A stretch of 12,158 bases of DNA, taken from contig JBQTJJ010000050.1 in the NCBI GenBank assembly GCA_052387235.1, positions 1-12,158 of the forward strand. The letters are read 5' to 3'. The DNA is from JBQTJJ01 sp052387235. GTDB taxonomy: Bacteria > Actinomycetota > Acidimicrobiia > Acidimicrobiales > GCA-2861595. Below the pieces are notes generated by a model. The model searched no databases and had not been told where the DNA came from. It saw only the letters and a program-made list of their open reading frames with translations. How positions within the stretch are numbered: the first letter of the stretch is position 1; each line of letters starts with the position of its first letter. Shown one piece after another: positions 1-6,246 of the stretch. Both the position numbers and the translations under genes were made by a program.

Positions 1-1967
1 ACGATCACCTGGTCGTGCTCCTCCTGCCAGCGGGCCGCGATGGCTCCGGCCCGGCGCCGGGCCTCGGCCCGGGCCGCGTCGGCCTCGGCCGCCAGCCCGG
101 CCCGCAGCCGGTCGTGATCGGCGCGGATGGCGGCCACCCGCTCCGGTGGGAGGGCGGTGGGCAGCTTGACCTGGACCGACTCCTCGACGTGGCGGCGCCA
201 GGTGGTCATCGCCGCCGCCTGGTGGGGCTCCAACCCGCTGACCTCGAGCCGGCGCCCACCAGGCCGCACCACCACCGCACCGCCCTGTTCGACGGCGACG
301 GTGGTGAAGTCGGCGGCGGTGCGGACCCCGCTGCGGGCCAGCCGGTCCACCAGGACGGGGCTCACGCCGCCGGCGGACGCCGCCACCAGGCTGTGCCGGC
401 CGAGCTGCGACGCCAGCACGCCGGCCTGCAGCTCGGCGAGGGCCCGGGCCCGGGCGTCCTGCTCGGCCCGGAAGGTCGCCCGCTCCCGCTCGGCCAGGGC
501 GGCCAGCTCGACCTCGAGCGCCGCCTCGACGGCGCGGGACTCCCGCTCCTCCCGGCCCCGCAGCTCGGCCCGGGCCCGCTCGGCCCGCCGGGCCGCATCG
601 GCCTCCTCGCCGGCCACCTGGTCGCGCCGGCGGGTCAGCTGCCCGACCCGGGCCGCAGCCGCGGCGGCCGCCTGCCGGGGCCGGGCCAGGACCTGCTCGG
701 TGCGCCGGGCGTCCGCCGCCTCGGGCGTGCGCCGGTAGAGCTGCCGCAGCCGGCCCAGGCCGGCGCCGGCCGTGGCACACGCGCCCACGAGGGCGGCGCC
801 GGCGCCCGCGACCAGCGCCGCCAGCACGACGACCAGGACCATGGCCACCCCCGTGGCCGCCAGGGAGGTGCGGGCCCCGGACAGGTCGCCGGCGAAGCGC
901 ACCGGCCCGGCCGCCGGCCGGGGAGGCGGGCGGACCTCGGAGCCCTGCAGCGCGTCGTACAGGCTGCGCCGGCGGGCCAGGTCACCGGCGGCCGGCGCCG
1001 CGAGGGGCGCGCCGGCGGGCGCTGGGGGCCCGTCCGGCGGGGAGGCCGGCGCGCCCGGAAGCGCCAAGGCGGGAAGGGCGGCCAGGCCGGTGGACAGGGG
1101 CGGCACCTCGCCGGCCCTGCCGGCCAGGAACGACCGCAGCAGCCCGGCCAGCGCCGGCACGCCCGGTGCCTCGCTGGCCTCCAGGGCGGCCAGCGCGGGC
1201 GAACGGTCCGGGGAGGAGAGGTCGTGGTGGCGCAGGAGCAGCGCCTCCTCGCCGCCGTCGAGGCGCCCCCACAGCAGGGGGTCCACGGACAGGGCGGCCA
1301 GCGAGCCGTAGATCACCCAGCTGGAGAAGTGGTCGAGCCCGGGGCCGAGGTCGCCGATCTCCCGGCCCGGGTGCTGGTAGTTCCGGTGGCCCCGCTCGGT
1401 GCCGGGCAATCCGGCCAGCGCCGGCACGTACATGCCGTCGTAGTCCACCAGGCGGAGGTCGCCGCCGGGCACCACCAGGATGTTCCCGTGCTGGAGGTCC
1501 CCGTGGGCCACCCCGTCCTCGCGCAGCTGGGCCGTGAGGGCGGCGAAGCGCAGGGCCAGGTAGGCCAGGGCGGTGCCGTCCCAGAGGTGGCGCGCCACGT
1601 ACGACAGCAGCGACGCTCCCGGCGTCCACGCCATCTTGACCACGGGCCACCACTCGCCGCCCACGCGGATCCCGCACGGCTGCAGGTCGAACCCGACCCG
1701 CCACGTCGACTCCAACCGGCCCAGGTGGGCGGCGATGGCGTCGTAGCGCCGGCGCTGCTCGTCCACCGGCCGCACGAAGCAGCGCACGGCCCAGCTCCGA
1801 CCGCCGGGGCTGTCGACCCGGAAGACGGTGGCCACGTTGCCGCTGATCGCGCGGGGCAGCCCGAGCGGTCCGAGGGCCGGGGTGCCGGCGGCCAGCTCGG
1901 GGTCGGCGAAGCAGGTGGAGGGGTCCTGCAGGGCCTCCATGTAGTCGGTGGCGCCCGGGAGCCGCAT
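1..1967 (-). CDS. Membrane-anchored protein kinase-like protein of a VWA/PP2C/kinase triad (C-terminus off window)
   Basis: Open from ATG at 1967 to the left edge (655 codons, no stop), so the C-terminus is missing. The N-terminal ~250 residues are a kinase-like fold: HGDLQHGNIL at 155-164 supplies the catalytic-loop Asp157 and Asn162, and LVDYDGMYVP at 173-182 has DYD where kinases have DFG. The usual ATP-binding Lys falls in AVRCF, making it Arg62. A low-complexity Pro/Ala linker follows, then a hydrophobic membrane segment at ~367-404, an Arg/Glu/Ala-rich coiled coil at ~430-525 and a helix-hairpin-helix-like stretch at ~525-560 (GGVSPVLVDRLARSGVRTA), then more charged helix. This order resembles E. 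coli YegI, which is of similar length as I recall, so little is probably missing. The start is set by the TGATG overlap with the phosphatase stop, implying coupled translation. It presumably acts with the upstream phosphatase and VWA protein at the inner face of the membrane. Substrate unknown; kinase activity is inferred and uncertain because of Arg62. Confidence 0.85.
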   Translation of the reverse strand, partial: MRLPGATDYMEALQDPSTCFADPELAAGTPALGPLGLPRAISGNVATVFRVDSPGGRSWAVRCFVRPVDEQRRRYDAIAAHLGRLESTWRVGFDLQPCGIRVGGEWWPVVKMAWTPGASLLSYVARHLWDGTALAYLALRFAALTAQLREDGVAHGDLQHGNILVVPGGDLRLVDYDGMYVPALAGLPGTERGHRNYQHPGREIGDLGPGLDHFSSWVIYGSLAALSVDPLLWGRLDGGEEALLLRHHDLSSPDRSPALAALEASEAPGVPALAGLLRSFLAGRAGEVPPLSTGLAALPALALPGAPASPPDGPPAPAGAPLAAPAAGDLARRRSLYDALQGSEVRPPPRPAAGPVRFAGDLSGARTSLAATGVAMVLVVVLAALVAGAGAALVGACATAGAGLGRLRQLYRRTPEAADARRTEQVLARPRQAAAAAAARVGQLTRRRDQVAGEEADAARRAERARAELRGREERESRAVEAALEVELAALAERERATFRAEQDARARALAELQAGVLASQLGRHSLVAASAGGVSPVLVDRLARSGVRTAADFTTVAVEQGGAVVVRPGGRRLEVSGLEPHQAAAMTTWRRHVEESVQVKLPTALPPERVAAIRADHDRLRAGLAAEADAARAEARRRAGAIAARWQEEHDQVI

Positions 1968-2782
1968 CAGACCCGCACCACGCCCGCCCCTTGGGCGGCC
2001 TCCGCCGCCCGTGCCGAGGTGAGCTCGACCCGGAGCAGGGTCAGGTCGTCGTTGCGCAGGCGTCCGGCCGCGCGCTGCTCCCCGGCCCAGGCCTCGAAGG
2101 CGCCGGCGTCGTCGCGGACGATGCGGCCGAGCGTCCGCCACGGGCCGGCGCCGGTGCCGGCCGCGGTGAGGAACCACGCGGCCAGGGCATCGGTGGTGAG
2201 GAACAGCACGTCGCCGTCCTCCCATGTGCCCGTGGCCCGGTCGAGGGCGGCCAGCACCCGGCCGAGCTGGCCGGCGCGGGTGGGGACCAGCTTCGGGGCG
2301 TTGCCGAACTGGGCCGGGTCCTCCACCGGGAAGGCGCGCACCAGCGTGTCGCCCCGGACCTGGAAGAGGCACGAGTCGCCGAGCGACACCGCCGTCCACC
2401 CGCCCGTCCCGCCGGTCCCGGCCAGCTCGACGCCGAGCAGGGTGGCATGGGCCCCCCGGTCGAGCCCGGGCTGCTCGAACCACTCGATCGGGCGCTGCTC
2501 CGCCTCCCGGCCCTCGAGGTAGGTCCCGAGGGTGGCGTCCCACTCGGCCATGGCGGCGGCGACGACCGCGGCGGCCGGGCGCCGGCGGGACCGGCACCAG
2601 GTCCGCACCAGCAGGTCGGCCCAGAGCCCGCTGAGCATGCTCTCGCTGGCCCCGTCGGCCACGGCCAGGCGCAGGCGGGCGCCGGCCCGGGCCCCGCTGC
2701 GGCGGGGGCAGAAGGCGTCCTCGTAATGCTCGGTCCGGCTCCCCTCCCGCGGCAGCCAGAAGGAGCTGACGACGCAGCGCAC
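1967..2782 (-). CDS. PP2C-type protein phosphatase of the triad
   Basis: A 271-residue metal-dependent Ser/Thr phosphatase of the PP2C fold, likely cytoplasmic. PP2C landmarks appear in order: RTEHYEDAF at 16-24 (metal-binding Asp22), AVADGASES at 40-48 (Asp43-Gly44), GAHATLLGVEL at 110-120, SLGDSCLF at 133-140, LTTDALAAWF at 195-204 (Asp198) and the terminal RNDDLTLLRVEL at 243-254 (Asp245/Asp246). All expected metal-ligand positions seem present, so it is probably active. The GTG at 2782 is used because it lies 2 nt after the VWA stop and opens the conserved region directly. The open frame runs on upstream through other genes, but that is read-through of high-GC sequence. The stop shares one base with the kinase ATG (TGATG). 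In the wider family this phosphatase is encoded with the kinase, whose phosphorylation it may reverse (inference). It resembles E. coli YegK in context and size. Confidence 0.88.
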   Translation of the reverse strand: MRCVVSSFWLPREGSRTEHYEDAFCPRRSGARAGARLRLAVADGASESMLSGLWADLLVRTWCRSRRRPAAAVVAAAMAEWDATLGTYLEGREAEQRPIEWFEQPGLDRGAHATLLGVELAGTGGTGGWTAVSLGDSCLFQVRGDTLVRAFPVEDPAQFGNAPKLVPTRAGQLGRVLAALDRATGTWEDGDVLFLTTDALAAWFLTAAGTGAGPWRTLGRIVRDDAGAFEAWAGEQRAAGRLRNDDLTLLRVELTSARAAEAAQGAGVVRV

Positions 2783-2784
2783 GG

Positions 2785-3615
2785 TCAGCGCAGTTCCAGC
2801 ACCTGGGTGCCGACGTCGAGGAACTGCACGATGGCGCTGATGTCGGCGTTGAAGGCGAAGCCGCGCGCCCCGTCGTCGAGGAACAGGTCCTGGCGGGCGG
2901 AGGCAACCCGCATCTGGTCCGGCAGCGGGCTGGACATGCGGTGGAGCTGGCGGGCGTACTCGTCGGGCAGGGCGTCGTCGGTGACGGGGAAGACCACCGG
3001 CTCGCTGCGGTCCGACGACAGGTGGAGGTTGAACAGCAGGACGTGGCCGTCGGCGCTGGTGAGGTTGCGGAGGGCCTCGGCCGCGGGTGCGGGATCGCCG
3101 TCGGTGGAGGCGCCGTCGGTGATGTTGACGACCACGGGCGGGAAGCAGCCGGGGTGGGCCCTCAGCCAGTCGCCGAGCACCGACGCGGCCCGGAGGAGGG
3201 CGCCGCGCATCGGGGTGTCGCCGTAGGCGACGGGGGAGAACCAGGTCGGGAACTTCACGGTGCGGCTGGCGGCGTGGCGGCCCGAGGGCCGGGCCCGCTG
3301 CTCCATCCGGGCCGGCCGGGCCGCCACCTCGCTGAGGGGCACCAGGTCCCGGCCGGCCAGGTCGCCGTCCAGGATGGGCTCCACCGCGGCGCCGTACCCG
3401 ATCACGCCCACGTGGAAGTAGTCGCGGACGCCGTCCTCCTTGGCGCACTTGATCGACAGCTCCGACAGGATGCGGTTGACGGCGTCGGCCACCGCCTCCG
3501 CCTTGGTCATCGGGACGTCGCCCCCGCCGATCAGGTCCCGCATCGACTCCGACTGGTCGATGAGGAAGAGGAAGCAGGTGGGATTGGCCCGGCTGATCTC
3601 GGCCGAGAAGGGCAT
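2785..3615 (-). CDS. TerY-like von Willebrand factor A domain protein of the triad
   Basis: A 276-residue protein that is almost entirely one VWA domain. The metal-ion-dependent adhesion site is complete: DQSES at 20-24 (Asp20, Ser22, Ser24), Thr134 in GDTPM and Asp167 in NITDGAS. It has no signal peptide or membrane segment, so it is probably cytoplasmic. VWA proteins of this type act as metal-dependent protein-binding modules, and in TerY-type triads they are encoded beside a PP2C phosphatase and a kinase, as here. The ATG at 3615 starts just before the conserved strand NPTCFLFLIDQSESM. The frame is open further upstream, but there it runs antisense into the divergent transpeptidase gene. 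No clear ribosome binding site precedes the ATG. A weak -10-like GATACA ends 7 nt before it, so the message may be leaderless. It is first in the operon within this window. E. coli YegL is the nearest analogue I can name. Confidence 0.88.
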   Translation of the reverse strand: MPFSAEISRANPTCFLFLIDQSESMRDLIGGGDVPMTKAEAVADAVNRILSELSIKCAKEDGVRDYFHVGVIGYGAAVEPILDGDLAGRDLVPLSEVAARPARMEQRARPSGRHAASRTVKFPTWFSPVAYGDTPMRGALLRAASVLGDWLRAHPGCFPPVVVNITDGASTDGDPAPAAEALRNLTSADGHVLLFNLHLSSDRSEPVVFPVTDDALPDEYARQLHRMSSPLPDQMRVASARQDLFLDDGARGFAFNADISAIVQFLDVGTQVLELR

Positions 3616-3724
3616 GACGGCTGTATCGGCGGGGCGAGGGGCGTGGCTGAGGCCATTTCGGCCCGCCCCGCCCGTCCGGGTTGCCACCATTCCGCGCCGG
3701 CGCCGTGGCACCATTCCCGCCACC
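3616..3724. promoter_or_regulatory. Divergent intergenic region between the triad operon and the L,D-transpeptidase gene
   Basis: These 109 bp must hold the promoters for both divergent genes. Visible structure: an inverted repeat TGCCAC (3682-3687) / GTGGCA (3705-3710) with a 17-nt centre, and a direct repeat CACCATTCC at 3685-3693 and 3709-3717, 24 bp apart. No convincing -35/-10 pair is seen for either gene. GATACA (minus strand, 3627-3622) sits 7 nt before the VWA ATG and CACCAT (3709-3714) 11 nt before the transpeptidase ATG, both poor -10 matches. The repeats may be an operator, which is inference. Confidence 0.4.
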
Positions 3725-5170
3725 ATGCGCCGGACCCTCTCCCTCCTGGCGGTCGTCCTGGCCGTCACAACCCTCGTGCCGCCGGCGGCGCCGGCGGTCG
3801 CAGCCGAGGGGACGGGCGACGCCAGCGTGCTCGGCTTCGGCGCCGCCACCTTCCTCGGCGCCCCGGCCGTCGACTCCCTTCGCAGCCCGCTGGTGGGGCT
3901 GGCGGCCACCACCTCTGGTAGGGGCTACTGGCTGGCGGCGTCCGACGGGGGCATCTTCAACTACGGCGACGCCCCCTTCCTGGGCTCCACCGGCGCCCTG
4001 CTCCTGCGCCGGCCCATCGTCGGCGTGGCCGCCCTGCCCGCACCGGCCGACGCCGCCCCGGGCTACTGGCTGGTGGCGGCCGACGGCGGTGTGTTCTCCT
4101 TCGGGGCCCCCTTCCTCGGCTCGACGGGCGCCCTCGCCCTGCGCCAGCCCATCGTGGGCATGACGGCCACGCCCGCCGGCAAGGGCTACTGGCTCGTGGC
4201 CCGCGACGGCGGCGTCTTCGCCTTCGGCGACGCCCCCTTCCTCGGCTCCATGGGCGGCCAGCCCCTCGACCAGCCGGTGGTGGCCATGGCCGCCACGCCG
4301 TCGGGGCTCGGCTACTGGCTGGTCGCCGCCGACGGTGGCGTCTTCGCCTTCGGCGACGCCCCCTTCCTCGGCTCCATGGGCGGCAAGCCGCTGGCCCGGC
4401 CCATCACGGCCATGGCGCCCACCGCCTCGGGGCTCGGCTACTGGCTGGTCGCCGCCGACGGCGGCGTCTTCGCCTTCGGCGACGCCGCCTTCCTCGGGTC
4501 GGGCACCGGCAGCCTGGCTGCGGGCACGTCGGTGGTGGGCATGGCCCGCCACCCCGCCGGGGGCTACTGGATGGCGGCGGGTCGGCCCCAGCTGGTGCTC
4601 GGCGCGGTGGGCCCCGGCGTGGAGAACCTGCAGCGCCGGCTCCTGACCCTGGGCTACTGGGGCCCGGTGGACGGCCGCTACGGGGCCCTGACCACCCAGC
4701 AGGTCTACGCCTTCCAGAAGGCCAACGACCTGCCGCGCGACGGTGTGCTCGACGGCGCCGAGCTGGGGCTGTTGGAGCGGGCCCAGCGCTACGTGCCCCG
4801 CGCCACCACCGGGCGGGTGGTGGAGGTGGACAAGACCCGCCAGCTCCTCGTCGTCTCGGTGGACGGCCGGGCGGAGTGGGTGTTCAACACGTCCACCGGC
4901 AACGGCCGCCCCTACGGGAGCGGGTCGGTCGCCATCACGCCCGAGGGCCGCTTCCGCTTCACCCGCCAGATCGACGGCCTGCGCATCTCCGCGCTGGGGG
5001 AGCTGTTCCGGCCCAAGTACTTCGTGGGCGGCTACGCCGTCCACGGGTCGCCCAGCGTGCCGCCCTTCCCCGCCTCCCACGGGTGCGTGCGGGTGACCAA
5101 CGCCGCCATCAACTTCATCTGGTCGACCGGCGTGATCCCGCTCGGCACCGAGGCCTGGGTCTACAGCTGA
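3725..5170 (+). CDS. Secreted repeat-containing L,D-transpeptidase (YkuD) with peptidoglycan-binding domain
   Basis: A 481-residue exported protein predicted to form 3-3 cross-links in, or attach to, peptidoglycan. Residues 1-26 are a Sec signal peptide (MRRT, hydrophobic core, AVA|A cleavage). Residues ~37-286 hold six units of about 42 residues with the pattern FG-x-A-x-FLG ... GYWLVAADGGV; GYW recurs at residues 67, 113, 154, 196, 238 and 280. Residues ~289-353 are a PG_binding_1 domain (VENLQRRLLTLGYWGPVDG, then YAFQKANDLPRDGVLD). Residues ~362-481 are a YkuD domain with His440 in VHGSP and the catalytic motif SHGCVRV, with Cys454 as nucleophile and Arg456. The ATG at 3725 is chosen because it directly begins the signal peptide; the frame stays open upstream without conserved sequence. 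The gene diverges from the triad and its end overlaps menE by 10 bp. Six units could form a propeller-like domain that binds wall polymer, which is inferred from repeat number only. Confidence 0.92.
   Translation: MRRTLSLLAVVLAVTTLVPPAAPAVAAEGTGDASVLGFGAATFLGAPAVDSLRSPLVGLAATTSGRGYWLAASDGGIFNYGDAPFLGSTGALLLRRPIVGVAALPAPADAAPGYWLVAADGGVFSFGAPFLGSTGALALRQPIVGMTATPAGKGYWLVARDGGVFAFGDAPFLGSMGGQPLDQPVVAMAATPSGLGYWLVAADGGVFAFGDAPFLGSMGGKPLARPITAMAPTASGLGYWLVAADGGVFAFGDAAFLGSGTGSLAAGTSVVGMARHPAGGYWMAAGRPQLVLGAVGPGVENLQRRLLTLGYWGPVDGRYGALTTQQVYAFQKANDLPRDGVLDGAELGLLERAQRYVPRATTGRVVEVDKTRQLLVVSVDGRAEWVFNTSTGNGRPYGSGSVAITPEGRFRFTRQIDGLRISALGELFRPKYFVGGYAVHGSPSVPPFPASHGCVRVTNAAINFIWSTGVIPLGTEAWVYS
3836..4582 (+). 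repeat. Six in-frame tandem repeats (about 126 bp each) inside the transpeptidase gene
   Basis: The marker GGCTACTGG starts at 3923, 4061, 4184, 4310, 4436 and 4562, giving spacings of 138, 123, 126, 126 and 126 bp. Units around 4301-4370 and 4427-4496 are nearly identical at the DNA level, with single-base differences only, which implies recent duplication or gene conversion. All units are in the coding frame with no spacers, so this is a protein repeat and not a CRISPR array. Confidence 0.9.
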
Positions 5171-6225
5171 CCCTCGGCCAGCAGCCGGTCCCGCCGCAGC
5201 TTGCCGCCGGGGGTGCGGGGGAGGCGGTCGGTCAGGACCAGCTCCCGGGGCGCGGCGAAGGCGGGGCGGCGCTCCTTCACCCACGAGCGCAGCCCGTCGA
5301 GGTCGGGCGGCGGGCCGGCGTCGCCCGGCACCACCACCGCCACCACCCGCTGGCCCCACTCGGGGTCGTCCCGTCCCGCCACGGCCACGTCGGCCACGGC
5401 CGGGTGGGTGCGCAGCACCTCCTCGACGTCGGCCGGCCACACGTTCTCGCCGCCGGTGACGATCAGGTCCGACCGCCGGCCCTGCACCACCACCGTCCCG
5501 CCGTCGCCCACCACGCCCAGGTCGCCGGTGGCCAGCCACCCGTCGCCGTCCTTCGGGTCGGTGCCGTCCCTGTAGCAGCGCAGGAGCATGGGGCCTCGCA
5601 CCAGCAGCTCGCCGCCGGCGCCGGCCCGCACCTGCACGCCGTCGAGGGGCAGGCCGTCGTACACGACCCCGCCGCCGGTCTCGCTCAGGCCGTAGGTGTG
5701 GACCACGTTCGGGGACCGGTCGTGCCGGTCGGCCGAGCCGCCGGCCAGCACGACCCGGTACCGGCTGGTGTCCACCCGGTCCAGCAGGGTGGGCACGAGC
5801 GACACCAGGGTGGCGTCCACGGACGGGTCGAACGAGGGGCGCACGGTGAGGCCGGTGCCGGTGAGCAGGGCACGGGTGACCACCCCGAGGCCGCCCACGT
5901 GCGACAGGGGCAGGCAGGCCAGCCAGTGGTCGGCCGCCGGGTCGACGGCGAGGCGCTCGGCGACGGCGGCGGCCGAGGCGGCCAGGGCGTCGTGGGTGAG
6001 GACCACGCCCTTGGGCCGCCCGGTGGTGCCGCTGGTGGCCACCACCACGGCGTCGCCGGGCTCCACCGGTCCGCCCGCGCCCAGGGCCTCCTCCAGGGCG
6101 GCCCGGGCCGGCGCCGGCAGGCGGGGGTCGACGGGCAGCACCGCATCCCCCTTGTCCCACGCCCCGAGGAGGGCGTCGACGAAGCGCCGGTGCCCGGTGG
6201 CCTCGATGGCGACCAGCGACGGCAC
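5161..6225 (-). CDS. menE: o-succinylbenzoate-CoA ligase (MenE)
   Basis: A 354-residue adenylate-forming enzyme that activates o-succinylbenzoate to its CoA thioester in menaquinone synthesis, in the cytoplasm. ANL-family motifs: TSGTTGRPKG at 64-73 (ATP loop), LPLSHVGGLG after it, YGLSETGGG from 178, GWLATGDLG with Asp235, GGENVWPADVEEVL, and the C-terminal catalytic Lys342 in TPGGKLRRDRL. At about 350 residues it is shorter than generic acyl-CoA ligases but normal for actinobacterial MenE. The substrate assignment rests mainly on divergent menB-menA next door; the fold alone would allow another acyl acid. The GTG at 6225 is taken because it lies exactly 7 nt after a minus-strand TACCCT -10-like hexamer, suggesting a leaderless message; no later in-frame start keeps the N-terminus. 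Its TAG stop (5163-5161) lies inside the last codons of the convergent transpeptidase gene. Confidence 0.9.
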   Translation of the reverse strand: MPSLVAIEATGHRRFVDALLGAWDKGDAVLPVDPRLPAPARAALEEALGAGGPVEPGDAVVVATSGTTGRPKGVVLTHDALAASAAAVAERLAVDPAADHWLACLPLSHVGGLGVVTRALLTGTGLTVRPSFDPSVDATLVSLVPTLLDRVDTSRYRVVLAGGSADRHDRSPNVVHTYGLSETGGGVVYDGLPLDGVQVRAGAGGELLVRGPMLLRCYRDGTDPKDGDGWLATGDLGVVGDGGTVVVQGRRSDLIVTGGENVWPADVEEVLRTHPAVADVAVAGRDDPEWGQRVVAVVVPGDAGPPPDLDGLRSWVKERRPAFAAPRELVLTDRLPRTPGGKLRRDRLLAEGQL

Positions 6226-6246
6226 GCCGGTAGGGTACCGAACGCC
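6226..6246. promoter_or_regulatory. Shared divergent promoter element (TAGGGTA) between menE and menB
   Basis: Only 21 bp separate the two divergent start codons. Within them, 6229-6239 is the palindrome GGTA-GGG-TACC. Its TAGGGTA core contains a TANNNT -10 hexamer on both strands: TAGGGT on plus (6231-6236, 11 nt before the menB ATG) and TACCCT on minus (6237-6232, 7 nt before the menE GTG). No Shine-Dalgarno fits in the gap, so both messages are probably leaderless or nearly so. No good -35 is seen on either side. Promoter function is inferred. Confidence 0.55.

Noticed and set aside
15..2522. Very long plus-strand open frame antisense to the kinase and phosphatase genes
   Set aside because: Its translation is low-complexity Gly/Arg/Pro/Ala with no domain, while the minus strand carries clear kinase and PP2C motifs. 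Long antisense frames are expected at this G+C.
3836..4582. Regular repeats as a CRISPR array or minisatellite
   Set aside because: They are in frame, about 126 bp, lack spacers and encode a coherent protein repeat between a signal peptide and a PG-binding domain.
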